From Sipunculus nudus (Eukaryota; Annelida; Sipuncula; Golfingiida; Sipunculidae): 64,000 bases of DNA. A program made the position numbers and the translations under genes. The stretch is from the NCBI GenBank assembly GCA_026874595.1, contig CM049316.1, positions 58,909,676 to 58,973,675 of the forward strand, read 5' to 3'. The notes beneath the pieces were generated by a model. That model was not told where the DNA came from. It searched no databases and saw nothing but the letters and a program-made list of their open reading frames with translations. This document shows positions 1 through 11,802 of the stretch, piece after piece. The stretch's first letter is position 1, and each line of letters opens with the position of its first letter.

Positions 1-562
1 GACCTGTTTAGGACAGTTATGATAATTCCCACTGTTTACTTAGCCTGTTCCCTTGTCATGTTTAGGACAGTTATGACAATTCCCACTGTTTTCTTATCCT
101 GTTCCCTTGACATGTTTAGGACAGTTATGATAATTTCCATTGTTTACTGAGCCTGTTCCCTTGTCATGTTTAGGACAGTTATGATATTTCCCACTGTTTT
201 CTTATCCTGTTCCTTTGTCATGTTTAGGACAGTTATGATAAGTCCCACTGTTTTCTTATCCTGTTCCCTTGTCATGTTTAGGACAGTTATGATAATTCCC
301 ACTGTTTTCTTATCCTGTTCCCTTGTCATGTTTAGGACAGTTGTGATAATTCCCACTGTTTACTTATCCTGTTCCCTTGTCATGTTTAGGACAGTTATGA
401 TAATTCCCACTGTTTTCTTAGCCTGTTCCCTTGTCATGTTTAGGACAGTTAATTATGATAATTCCAACTGTTTTCTTATCCTGTTTCCTTGACATATTTA
501 GGACAGTTATGATAATTCTGACTGTTTTCTTAGCCTGTTCCCCTGTCATGTTAAGAACAGTT
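1..562. repeat. 54-bp tandem repeat array (about 10 copies)
   Basis: The motif CATGTTTAGGACAGTTATGA recurs at 57, 111, 165, 219, 273, 327 and 381, exactly 54 bp apart. A later copy carries a 3-bp insertion near 451, and the array decays after about 540. It is already in progress at base 1, so its left edge lies outside the window. Because 54 is a multiple of three, long reading frames run through it on both strands (166-492 +, 144-356 and 418-606 -). They translate as 18-residue repeats and are artefacts. Confidence 0.95.
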
Positions 563-1290
563 AAGGAATAGATCAATATAAGTATTTTGGAACCTTGAAA
601 ATTCATTTTTTTTTAAATCAGGGAATTTAGTTTTCATGAAACACAGGAAGAACTTAAATAGTTAGTCCCTGTCTGATGTGTCCCAGTATTTATGGCATTG
701 GACTGCAGAGTCTACTAGTCTCAAGTTTGAATCTCATCACTGTTAGCCCCAGTGCCTTATAAAATGTTAATCTTATGGAAAAAAATAACTACTCAGTATA
801 AATGGATTTTACTTCTTGAATATTCCCTGATTAATGCATAAAATATTTAGAATAAGAATAAATGATAATATACCTCGAAACATCCAATGGCTATTGGTCA
901 ATACCATACCAATATTAACATTAGGTCTATGATAATTACTGCATATAGAATGAAATATAAAAAAAAGTAAAAGATTCTTAAAATAAAAATGATTGTGGAT
1001 ATCTTCAGCTTGACCTCAGATTTAAGTATTTGGCCATAACTGGTGTGTAAATAGAAAATCCAAATGGTCGTAGACAGATCAAATGGAACTAATAGTTTCC
1101 CATTAAAATGTTACGACTCAGTGCATGATAATTTATTGCCAACCAGATAAGTTAAGAAACATAATTTATTAACTTACAATGAGGCATTTTGGAATGTAAA
1201 ATGATAAATTTTATTTCATGGAGAGAGAATAATTATATGTATTCATGTGTTTAAGCTCAATGTGTGGTTATACATGTGAGTTGGTACAAA
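563..1290. other. AT-rich non-coding sequence with a faint tRNA-like remnant
   Basis: No gene is seen. Around 690-745 the stretch GCATTGGACTGCAGAG followed by CAAGTTTGAATCTC resembles the anticodon arm and B box of a tRNA, as in decayed tRNA-derived SINEs. No acceptor stem closes, so no tRNA gene is called. Confidence 0.4.
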
Positions 1291-2060
1291 GTGCCCAGTA
1301 CGCACCGTGGAATATAATGAAAGCATCTGATGCTTGTATTGTGGGGGTCTTTGTGCCAAAATGGGTGGCTGCCAGGAAACCACTTTGCTGAGGATTAGGG
1401 CTATTAACTGGAGAAAGTTCATTTTATTCCAGACAGTCTTCAGTTTTCCTCCTTATATTTTCTTTTCTTCCAATATGGAATGCAGCGTAGTTATCTTAAA
1501 AGTTGAAGCCAGCTATCGGAGCGTGGCTTGTTCATCATCCGTTGAAGGTGTAAGGCACTTGAATGCCTTCCAACCACTAATGTGCCAATAATCCCCTTTG
1601 CGTTTATTTTTGTGTTTCTGCCGAGTACATGTGCCATTTTTGTATGTTCACACTATCTAAATTGCTGCCAGTTCTGACTGATACAACCGAATGGTGTATC
1701 TTTGGAGAACAGTTCCTAGATGAGGATTATCCTTGGCAAGGCACCAGGTCGGTGGAGCCACTGACCTTCCAGTATGGGAGTTTATTAAAGCATCAGAACT
1801 GGTTTTGAGTGGCTGTTTTTTATTAACAGCGAGCCAGGTTTGATATGTTAATAGAACGCCATCCAGACGCTTGTACAATAGTGGTGCTACCCTGCCAACA
1901 TGCCCTACTACAAAAGCCGAAGGACACAGGTTGCGGGTAGTCACTGGGCCATCGCTGGTGTTATCTAACAGTTAGTAGCCCATTGAAAGGCTCATTTGTT
2001 GACATAAAAACAACCGGCTGCAAATGTGTGCCCTAAACTTACCTCAGTCCCATAAGGCCA
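1291..2060. other. Complex non-repetitive island, candidate regulatory element
   Basis: Base composition is more balanced than in the flanks and no tandem or dispersed repeat is visible. Short frames on both strands (1334-1591 +, 1657-1944 -) show no recognisable domain or splice-bounded structure. This is the texture expected of a conserved non-coding element, but conservation could not be tested. Confidence 0.3.
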
Positions 2061-2900
2061 GTTTTTTTAAATTTTTGGTTTACATGTACTCACGTTTTGT
2101 AGACAACACAGACTTAGAATAGGGATAATGTTTGACCTGTCAAGCAAGTATTATTATGTTTTATTGCCATTCATAAATACAAGCATACAGCAATGGCAAC
2201 TTTGAAACAAGTGACCCATGCACCCCAAAGTACAGCATGAATCTGCCGCCAACAATATAGTAAAATCTGTATCACTGTATTAAATATAATATCAAGAGCA
2301 AACATATTTTTTCAGGTCTTTGTCTTGTACCCAGCTTAATAAAGGTAAAACTATATATATCCTGTCAAATATGAGCAGGGAACCAGCCCAGGAAATAATT
2401 TTCTTTTATCAGTTTGGATGACCCAGCCACCAGGTAATTTTTCATGGTATGGGCATGTTCTTAATCTATTTAATTAAAATAAGGTGGCATAAAAAATTTA
2501 AATTTTCCATTTTTATTTCAGTTTAAAGAAATTTTTAAAGGTGGCCAAAGATTAATTACTAACATTGCTTGATGTTAAATTGACCACAATCTGTTGACCT
2601 TTAGTGACCTTTGTCAGGTATTTGCCTCTGCGTAGCAGTAGCTCACATCTGGAGTATAACATTGACTTGCTATAACATGAAAGGCTGGTGGAATTCGGGA
2701 AACAGATTTTGTCAGAATTTTGGCAACCCATTGGTGTAACAAAGCAAAAAAGTCAAGCTTGCAGGAAAGTTAGGAGCACGCAGGCAGAAGCAACAACACC
2801 AGGCTACAAACATGATTCTCAATTTTTTTTTTCGTATCCCAGCCAATGTGGTGTATATATTTATTGATATTGGAAGGTGCAATGCTAAATGAGTTGATGG
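2061..2900. other. AT-rich sequence, no gene seen
   Basis: Homopolymer-rich AT sequence with stops in all frames. Nothing specific was recognised. Confidence 0.5.
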
Positions 2901-3440
2901 TTTAGAACAGTGACGAGCGAGGTACCCGGAATCATGAATTGGCAGCGCTGGCGTTGGTTGCTACCTCAGCTGATGGTGTATACATCAGGGCTGATCAGAC
3001 TGTGTTAGTATGTCTGATGTATGCCTCACACTACAACCAAGCACCTGTTACAGCACTCAGCGCTGTTCTCTGCAGGGCTGCTCTGTTTTCGAGCTTGACA
3101 GGGCCGCCAGCGAGGACTTTTTGCCATGTATGCATATTGAAATGCCAGTGAGATATGTCATATGCCAATGGTAAAATAATGAATAAGTAGGGCTGATTGC
3201 GGTTATATGTTAACATATGTCAACCGTCGTGAACCTTTCGATCCGTCATCTGTTCTACCTTGGTGTGTGTCATGAATTGTTGTGCCGCCCACCCCTTAGA
3301 ACAGCTGAGTGCATTTACCCTTTTACCCCACACTTACCTGTCCTTAATGCACCCTACCCCACCCAGATCTACATTACAGCTGACTGTGTTTACCCTTTCA
3401 TCTTTCTACTACCTGTTTGTATCTTATTTACAGTGATGTA
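2901..3440. other. Unique sequence with short overlapping frames, no gene supported
   Basis: Frames at 2939-3151 (+), 3031-3216 (-) and 3217-3441 (+) overlap on opposite strands and match no family I recognise. Around 3280-3400 short segments ending in CATTTACCC or GTTTACCC recur (GCTGAGTGCATTTACCC, GCTGACTGTGTTTACCC), which is a small local duplication. Confidence 0.3.
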
Positions 3441-5119
3441 GATATCTTTGTATATAGTGGTGCAATTTTTTTTTATCAATTTGTGATGGGAATGTTAAGT
3501 TTATTCATATTATCCCTATCTTTCAAATCCCTCATACTTCTCCAGATATCATTGATATTCATTATCCTTGAATAGATATCCATGATATCCCACATGCTGT
3601 ATAAATATCCTTAAAACCCCTTTCATCAGTCAGATATCATATATATATATATTTTTATTTTAATATGTTTTATGTTATCCTTGCATTGAAATCTTTTCCA
3701 TGTATTATCATACTATGATAGGTTTTACATATTTTATCTTTAGATATAATCACTTTTTTTTCTTTTTTCTTAGACTGATATCCTGTGTGAATTAAATCAG
3801 CAGAGTTAACCTGCATTTTATCCTTATGTTCAGTATACTTAAAAATCAGAAATCATAGAAACAATTTATATTACAGACTTATGAATTCCCAGTGCCTGCT
3901 AATCATATATCACAATGAAACAGGCAACACTTGTGGAGTTTCAAAGGAATCATATACAAGTTTGCCGGTGGTGCCACCTAGTGTGTTTTTTATGATAAAT
4001 CATACCTTACTAGATTGCCAGTGCCACCCAGTGATAATTTTATGAACTAATTATACATGAAGGATATTATCTCATAGTACATACCTTGAAAGGGTCTTTA
4101 ATTATCAGGTTCAGGTTAGTAAAATTCTTACTTTTTTTTGGCCGGTTTCAGATATAATGAGTACTATTGTCAGATAGAGAATTATTATAGTAATTTGCTA
4201 AAAGGTTATTGGTAATGATTAAACCAGATTAACTGACCTATAGGTACTAGTCAATTTGCTGAATGTTCTTTATTCACTGAAAATCATTAATTCTTAATAT
4301 TCATGGTAATTTTTATTTGTGGTAACTGTATTGTACATATTTTTATGAGATAAGGGTAGACAATTTTAACAAAGATCAATTTATGAAAGTGAAACCCCCC
4401 AAAAAATCAGAAAAAAATTGTGTAAAAAAAATTATTTTGTTACCTTAGACTCTTCATTTATGGATAGAGATGATCATATGACAGGTGCTTTTACAGCCTC
4501 TTTTTGAGGAGAGTGCAGTGAAGAGTGTTTGTGATGAGTCACTGAGAGATTGAGACATACAATTCAGAACTGGCGATCACTGCCTTTAATTAGGTTCCTA
4601 GGGTTAAAGTTGAACATGACACAGTATCCTGGACATTTGAAATCTACGGGTGAAATCCAACACGGTATTTTGACAAATATTACATGAAACCACATGTACA
4701 CAGATGTACCTGATCATAGGTATCATATTTTTTCATCCACACTAGTCCTGATCACTTCCCCACCAGGTCATCACTGATCTTTTTAGGGACAAGATTTCTG
4801 GCTAAGTACTCTGGGTTCACAATTTTTTTATGGTTTGATATGGAAAGTATGTGAATGAGTTTCAGAATTTCATAGTTTTCACTTAGTATGAGACCCATAT
4901 TCCCTGGAAAATTAAAAAATTGGAGCCTTCACTCATACATGACAGGGCTGACTATTCTAGTGTACATTATAGTATAATAAGTGTACAAATTTGGATAAAT
5001 GTATCTTTTATTTATAAAGTTATATGTATCAATAAATGTATTATATCTATTTTACTGGTGTCTTCTCTCACTCTCTTTCTCATATATATATATATATAAT
5101 AGTATTTTTGAGGTTTTCG
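3441..5119. other. AT-rich sequence with a small internal duplication
   Basis: No gene is seen. Between 3963 and 4045 a short block containing GTGCCACCTAGTG (3971-3983) is partly repeated as GTGCCACCCAGTG (4021-4033). A short TA run sits near 5083-5097. Confidence 0.4.
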
Positions 5120-5335
5120 GGACCAAAAATAATGAAACTAGCAGAACATTGTACCACTAGATGTATATGTAGTGTATATAGTCAGTGCTGTAGCATTCAG
5201 TCAGCTTTATTAGTATTTATATTATATACACTAATAAAGCGAGCTGAATACTGCTGTGCAGAGTATATATCCTAATGAAGCTAGCTGAATGCCATAGTGC
5301 TGGATATATACCTTTAATGAAACTAGCTGAATGGT
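5120..5335. repeat. Degenerate tandem repeat containing a 25-bp-stem hairpin
   Basis: Three to four degenerate units share AGCTGAATGC-type and TATATAC-type segments roughly 45-50 bp apart. Within it, 5190-5214 pairs with 5230-5254 at about 20 of 25 positions. The inner 11 bp (GCTTTATTAGT / ACTAATAAAGC) are perfect and the loop is 15 nt. Confidence 0.6.
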
Positions 5336-5339
5336 CTTC

Positions 5340-5590
5340 CGCAGCCATACAGCATGACAAGATGGTATGTCTGCCGCCATAAGATGGTCTGCCCAGGCCT
5401 GGATTGTATTCCGGCTTTGGAGTTTTAGATTTGTTTGATCTATTTCCTCGTACATCCTTGCATGAATGAAACCCATGCTCGGAAACCTATTAGCGGTGAC
5501 TTACAGCCCCGGATCCACTCTGATGATGTCTGTCTGTATAGGCACAGGAAATCAGGTAGAAGTCCCTGGAACTGCAAAACAGGGCCTGTC

Positions 5591-5593
<3 letters not shown>
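5340..5593. other. Unique moderately GC-rich segment
   Basis: Frames on both strands (5435-5764 +, 5440-5655 -) run into the adjacent TA microsatellite and are not credible genes. Nothing else was recognised. Confidence 0.3.
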
Positions 5594-5654
<61 letters not shown>

Positions 5655-5655
5655 T
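5594..5655. repeat. (TA)n-(CA)n compound microsatellite
   Basis: About 48 bp of alternating AT (5594-5641) are followed by an ACACAC run. Confidence 0.97.
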
Positions 5656-5660
5656 ACATA

Positions 5661-5849
5661 CAGTGGAACCTCACCTCATGGGCACCTCCATAAAGTGGGC
5701 ACATATGTATAATGGGCAGTTTTTGGCAGTACCAACTTTTTTCTTATTTTTTTATTCATGTTAAGATTTTGATCTCCATATAGCGGGTACCTTCATAAAG
5801 TGGGTAGTTTACCTAGTCTCAAGGGTTCCTTAATTATAGAGGTTCACTG
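5661..5849. mobile_element. Short MITE with pogo/Tigger-like terminal inverted repeats
   Basis: The left end CAGTGGAACCTC (5661-5672) is matched by GAGGTTCACTG at the right end (5839-5849), whose reverse complement differs by a single deletion. The interior repeats CATAAAGTGGG (twice) and related GGGCA/GGGTA segments. CAGTGGAACCTC-type termini are typical of pogo/Tigger-type Tc1/mariner MITEs. A TA precedes the left end, but a matching TA target duplication on the right is not evident. No coding capacity. Confidence 0.65.
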
Positions 5850-7480
5850 AAAATATATATATTCTTCAACTTTGTTTGTGTGGAGATGTTAACATATATC
5901 AAGATATTTATAATAAGATGTAACATATACATATATATATGAACATTCTTATTCACACATAAACATATATATGAACATGCTTATACATATATATATATGT
6001 GTATATATATATAAAAAACATGCTTATACACACACATATATACACACACAGGAGAACCTCTGCTGATGGACACCTCAGCAGCTCCCAGTTAGGGACACTT
6101 AAGTGGTCCTATGAAGAGCAGAATCAGATGTCCATAACTTCTCCAATACCAGACTTTCTCTTTTATTAGCAAAACCTAGTTCCACCTGTGTCTGTACTTG
6201 ACTTGTGACGGACATTTTTGGGGGTTCATGTTTGGTATTACCCCCATGTCAAGGTCTTAACTTCATGGGTACACGCTGTTAACCTAGATCAATGGAAGGG
6301 AAATTGTGCATTAATTGTCATAAGGTAGATGTTGAAAAGGTAGATATAAGGCCAATAAGTTATGCTTGGGTTGTATTCTCCCAGGAGTGCTTAGATAAGT
6401 AAAAAGAAAGGCAAATTAGACAAGGTTAAATTGGATATTATCAGACTGTAGACACTTCACAAATATAAGAAAAGTAATATGTCGGTAAATACATATATTG
6501 TGCTGTCAGTGAGACAGGGAATGCAATTACTCAGTTTGCTTCGGTTTATACATCCTGTATTTACATATACCAGAAAAAAGATACTCATATTACAGCTAGT
6601 TTAACTATGTAGCATATCCTTTAAAAAATAACTGTAGGTGGGTAAAATAGCCATAGCCTTGCTTGTAATTCAGTTTACATATTGACATATACTAGAAAAT
6701 TACTCTGGTTGCAGCCAGTGCGGTTGTCAGAAAACAGGGTTCTTATAACAACAGTAGCAATAGATTTTATGGTGGCACTGCACTAGTCTTCCAGCTGGTT
6801 TGTTTTAATTACCATTATATTGCTAACTGTGTTTTTTCTCTTTCATGGGTGCCGTTTTATGTTTCTACCAATGTGGCACCCAAGCAGATATTAACTGCCT
6901 GGGAGGATCTAACCTGCTGTTTGATGTTTGATTGGCAGGTGTCAATCATGGAAAGACTAGTGACCCTTATTGTTAACAAAAATTGTCACAAAGTTTAACT
7001 CAACATCAGATCCAGAATTTGATTTCTGTTTTACAGGTGCTTGTATTTTAAAGCAGTGTGTGGACTTCTGTGTAATACTCATTAAATTTTGTCCCTTTAT
7101 CATAAAACATTATACATTCATAAATATGTAATACTTTGAATTTCATAGACAAGAAATTGGTGTAAGATATAAATTATGTGATACATTCACAAAACTTATT
7201 ACATAGCAGCTCCTATATTTACCATTATATTTAAAGTTTTCCTTTGTTTTTCACTGTTTATAAAACTCAAATATGTACATATTTTACACAAAAAATTCAG
7301 AAACAGGTTTCAGGTGTAATATGATCCATTCAGAAATATCTGTGTATGGGATTTTATGAAAAACCTTCAACAATGATATTTTACAAATTTAGCACATGAT
7401 ATCAGAAATATATTATACATTCCTAAAAACAAACAAAATTGTATATCAGTATATAGAGCCTGGCAGACAGACAGACAGGC
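5850..7480. other. AT-rich sequence with a possible MITE fragment
   Basis: TA and CA runs occupy 5930-6050. At 6048-6060 CACAGGAGAACCTCTG followed by GGACACCTCAGCAG resembles the left end of the 5661-5849 element, but no right end was found. No gene is seen. A CTCF-core-like GGTGGCACTGCACTAG lies at 6771-6786. Confidence 0.35.
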
Positions 7481-7870
7481 ACAAGTGTATGGAAGTTTAA
7501 GCAGTTAGCGTTGGAGGCTGAGAAATCCCGTATCTGTCTGCTTAATTATTGGTAGGTGTGGTGATGGCGAAGGTGCACGGCACAAGGACATGGATATTGC
7601 ATGCTGGTGCAAAAGATGCTGCAACGAGTGTCTAGGGGTCACTCTGTTGTACCCAGACTGACCTGGCTGAACTGAGGAGCTGGGAGGGCTGGCACAGCGC
7701 TGCTAGGTCTCTGGGACATGCTGGTAACCTGAAACAGCACCTCCTACACCAAAATGGTGAACTCATCACCGGTCACAGGACACCTGTAAAAACACAGGTG
7801 CAAACAAGAAACTTAGAGTGACCGTTTTCTAGTGTGTTGGGCACACAATAGATAGATCCGGATCAAAGTA
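7481..7870. other. Unique GC-richer island with an E-box hairpin
   Basis: CACCTGT (7781-7787) and ACAGGTG (7794-7800) form a perfect 7-bp stem with a 6-nt A-rich loop and place two CAGGTG E-boxes in inverted orientation. No open frame of note. Confidence 0.35.
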
Positions 7871-7879
7871 ATGAGTGCA

Positions 7880-9420
7880 GACAGATCTGATCCACAATTA
7901 AAAGGAATGCTTTTTAAGTATGTTGATGTTTTATTAATATTGAGTGGTACAATTATCCTGACTGTAATTTATAATCAAGCTCAGTCGCACTTCCCTGCCA
8001 CTGCGTTAAATATTGAGGTATTGCGCATAAGCCTGGCTGATAATAGATAGTTAATTAAATGCTGCCAGCATGCCAGACAGACACTTGACCCACCATATTA
8101 GGGACGGCAAATAGTGTGAATCATGGCAGTTAAGGTTGCAGAGTAAATGAAAATGATGTCATCCCTGGGATCACCTCGATTATTGTGCGAGCTCTCTTGA
8201 CAAACACCAATTAAACCAATGAGCCACCCTGGAAAAACAACATTTCCAGTCGGCAGCCAAAAAAATCTTTAAACGCTTAACGAAGTTATTTTACAGCTAA
8301 TGACATGGTCGGCTGTTCATGGTGGTAATTGATATTACAAGATTACATGTGCCATATTGCCCTGGTGGCTCATGTTTTGTAACACTTAATTGGCGAAACA
8401 TCACGAGAGTAAAGCCGAGGGTTTCTGAGGTGCTGTTCAGGTCAAACAGATTTATTCATTGCCAGGTTGTGCTGTTCACTTGGGGTTTGTAGTAATTGGC
8501 GATAGTATGTACTAGTATGTATGGATCAGATATTAAATCCCTGGCGAGGATATTGGCATCATCCGTACAAGCTCATCTCAGTTTCCAACAATTCTCTGGA
8601 CTTATCGACTACGTAAATTGCCACCTTCCGGGCTGTCAATTTTTGTGAAAGACATCACAACCAGGACTAGTGTTGTGATGGGGTTTGTTTATTGAGAGAG
8701 AGGGGGTGTATTTGATGACTAGACCTGTTAAACATAATGGCCTATAACAATTAGATATACATCGTCTGTGCTTTTTATGGCATGGGAAAAAGGGCACCAA
8801 AGATTTAATCATTATACCCGAGTGAAAGGTTTCTTTGTCACCGAAAAAGTGCCGGGACTGTGGGAAACCAATAGATTTAAGTCAAGCTGGCAATTAATGG
8901 GTCGGTTATTGTGGGGTATTACTAGGATGTTATTAGTGTCTTGGCATTCTTGCCGTGTGCATGAAGAAAATGAGGCCGCATCGCAGACGTCTGGACCATT
9001 CCACCTTTCGAGAGGGATGAAAGGATAGTACTTGTGATGGCTGGCCACGTGCCTGAGGTTTTTGTTTCAGGCTACGTGTGGAGCCTGCCCATGTGAGTCC
9101 GACAGAAAACGGCCCCTCGTGAGAACATGGCATTATATCATTAAGCTATCTCCCATGGTAGTGATGCAATGATATGACAGCACGTAAAGAGACCCCCCAT
9201 GCTCAGCTATTGTGACGGCAGATTCCTGGAGTTTTTATTTTATTAGTTGCGAGCTGTGGATGACAGCTGGTCGAAACATCTCCCCGTTGATAAGATAGTT
9301 TCTCTTGTACAGGAGTGGAGCGTGTGAGTCCCATACTGAACTCACCAACACAAGGTTATCTATAGCGTACATGCTTCCATTGATCGGTTCGGTAGTACCA
9401 TACATAATCCCTTGGTGTAT
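7880..9420. other. Long complex non-repetitive island, candidate regulatory element cluster
   Basis: About 1.5 kb without visible repeats. Homeodomain-type cores are frequent at 8200-8400 (AATTAAACCAAT, TGGTAATTGATATTAC, CACTTAATTGGCG). Short frames overlap on both strands (8768-9028 +, 8812-9048 -, 8933-9133 -) with no family resemblance. This texture is typical of conserved non-coding sequence beside regulatory genes. Confidence 0.35.
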
Positions 9421-9825
9421 TTCACTTTAAAACTCATGTCTGATTTTCATGCATGAAATGCGTCCTTTATTGACAGAGTCAAACAGTTCCCATTAAATTT
9501 TATATTAAATTTGAATCTTTATTGTCCTTTCATCTTTTAATGCCAAACAGACTTTGTAATTTAAACTTAATTTTAAATTTGTTCTTATGTTTTTTTATGT
9601 AGATGACCCATCACTTTTAACATTTGGATTACAAACCTACCATTTGTTTATGACTTTGAAATACAAATGCTGTTTAGTAAGCAAAGGTCTAAATCAGTGT
9701 TAAAATGTTACATATAATTAAAAATAAACCAGTTCTAAGACATGCTGACATTGGGACTACCATATATAAGGTGTTAATATATTTAAAAAGTCAACTACAG
9801 ATCACATATAAATACACTCAGAGGA
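9421..9825. other. AT-rich sequence, no gene seen
   Basis: Homopolymer-rich AT sequence bordering the large tandem array. Confidence 0.5.
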
Positions 9826-10996
9826 GAGAGTAGACCACAATCCACAAAGGCAGAGCCTAGGATAGACCATGGTCCACAAAGATACAGCCTAGACTAGACC
9901 ATGGTCCACACAGAAAGTCTAGAGTAGACATTGACCACAAAGACAAGAGCTGAGATAAGACCACAGTCCACAAAGACAGAGCAGAGAGTAGACCACGGTC
10001 CACAAAGACAGAGCAGAGAGTAAACCACAGTCCACAAAGACAGAGCAGAGAGTAGACCACAGTCCACAAAGACAGAGCAGAGTAGTAGACCACAGTCCAC
10101 AAAGACAGAGCAGAGTAGTAGACCACAGTCCACAAAGACAGAGCAGAGAGTAAACCACAGTCCACAAAGAGCAGAGAGTAGACCACAGTCCACAAAGACA
10201 GAGCAGAGAGTAGATCACAGTCCACAAAGACAGAGCAGAGAGTAAACCACAGTCCACAAAGACAGAACAGAGTATACCACAGTCCACAAAGACAGAGCAG
10301 AGAGTAAACCACAGTCCACAAAGACAGAGCAGAGAGTAGACCACAGTCCACAAAGACAAGAGCAGAGAGTAGACCACAGTCCACAAAGACAGAGCAGAGA
10401 GTAAACCACAGTCCACAAAGAGCAGAGAGTAGACCACAGTCCACAAAGACAGAGCAGAGAGTAAACCACAGTCCACGAAGACAGAACAGAGTATACCACA
10501 GTCCACAAAGACAGAGCAGAGAGTAAACCACAGTCCACAAAGACAGAGCAGAGAGTAGACCACAGTCCACAAAGACAAGAGCAGAGAGTAGACCAATGTC
10601 CACAAGATGGAATGGGGATTAGACCATGGTCAACAAAGATACAGCCTAGACTAGAGCATTGTCCACACAGACAGTCTAGAGTTGCCCATAGTCCACAAAG
10701 GCAGAGCAGAGAGTAGATCACAGTCCACACAGACAGGGCAGAGAGTAGACCACAGTCCACAATTTAAAGATATAGCAGAGAGTTGACCACAGTCCACAAA
10801 AGCAGAGCCTAAAGTAGACCATGGTCCACACAGAGCCTAGAGTAGACCATGGTCCAGAAGATTAAGACTTACAGAGCAGAGAATAGAGTCCTCAAAGACA
10901 GTGCAGAGAGTAGACCAAAGTCCACAAAGTTGGAGTGGAGAGTATAGTACAGTCCACAAAGATGAACACTTACAGAGCAGTAAGTAGACCTTGCTG
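9826..10996. repeat. About 32-bp minisatellite with higher-order structure
   Basis: The unit contains GACCACAGTCCACAAAGACA plus GAGCAGAGAGTA, usually 32 bp, with 26-, 29- and 33-bp variants. Variant units recur in the same order: the truncated CACAAAGAGCAGAG unit occurs at 10163 and 10414 (251 bp apart), and the GACAAGAGCAG unit at 10355 and 10574 (219 bp apart). This indicates a duplicated block of 220-251 bp that differs by one 32-bp unit. The edges (9826-9960 and 10600-10996) are more diverged. Reading frames of up to 248 codons on the minus strand are repeat translations. Confidence 0.95.
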
Positions 10997-11335
10997 AAAA
11001 TAAAGTAAGACTTACAGAGCAGAGAATAGACCATGGTCCACAAAGATCAAGACTTAGAGAGCAGAGAATAGACCATGGTCCACAAAGATCAAGACTTACA
11101 GAGCAGAGAATAGACCATGGTCCACAAAGATCAAGACTTACAGAGCAGAGAATAGACCATGGTCCACAAAGATCAAGACTTACAGAGCAGAGAATAGACC
11201 ATGGTCCACAAAGATCAAGACTTACAGAGCAGAGAATAGACCATGGTCCACAAAGATCAAGACTTACAGAGCAGAGAATAGACCATGGTCCACAAAGATC
11301 AAGACTTACAGAGCAGAGAATAGACCATAGTCCCT
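10997..11335. repeat. Homogeneous 42-bp tandem repeat with a palindromic core
   Basis: The perfect 10-bp palindrome GACCATGGTC recurs at 11029, 11071, 11113, 11155, 11197, 11239 and 11281, exactly 42 bp apart, with a one-base variant at 11323. Units are nearly identical (AGACTTACAGAGCAGAGAAT is the second conserved half). They are clearly derived from the neighbouring minisatellite, with which they share GAGCAGAGA and GTCCACAAAGA. Confidence 0.97.
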
Positions 11336-11802
11336 CATATGAAAAGGTTCAGGGAAGAGACTAGACCTCAAGTCAGAATATTTAAAAGCATGTACAATGG
11401 CATGTTAACCTTACACCAGTTATGGAGGTTTGTGTATTGATGGATGGTAGATCATAGGCTGAGATACAATAGTGAAGTTAATAGGGAACCATGGGTCAGA
11501 TTTAAAAATTGTCAAATTCATTTTGATTGCACCCCTTAATATGCTTTTTTCCAGATTTGAATCAGGTAGGCATATGATTTATTCACAAAATATGAGGTTA
11601 CTGTAATTAGTAGGTCATTTCTTAAAGAGGCCCAATCACCTATATCTGATCATTATAAACTAAAGATAATCACTTGGAGCTTTTAAAAAATAGGTCAGAA
11701 AATGTGGATATCACCACACACAGGCTGCTTGTTTTGTTTATATTTATGTGTTTATAATATGTGAGGGCCACCATAATCAAAACAAATTTAGCAAGAGCAT
11801 CT
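11336..11802. other. AT-rich sequence, no gene seen
   Basis: No feature recognised apart from short A/T runs. Confidence 0.5.

Noticed and set aside
144-606. Open frames through the first array with 18-residue repeats
   Set aside because: The 54-bp unit is divisible by three, so open frames on both strands follow automatically.
690-745. A functional tRNA gene
   Set aside because: B-box-like sequence only; acceptor and D stems do not pair.
9857-10760. Minus-strand frames of 181-248 codons with repeated CLCGLW / VFVDCGLLSAL motifs
   Set aside because: They are translations of the minisatellite in several frames; unit lengths not divisible by three make the frames cycle, which real proteins would not tolerate.
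10997-11335. CRISPR-like regular repeats
   Set aside because: Whole 42-bp units are identical, with no unique spacers, in an animal-type genome.
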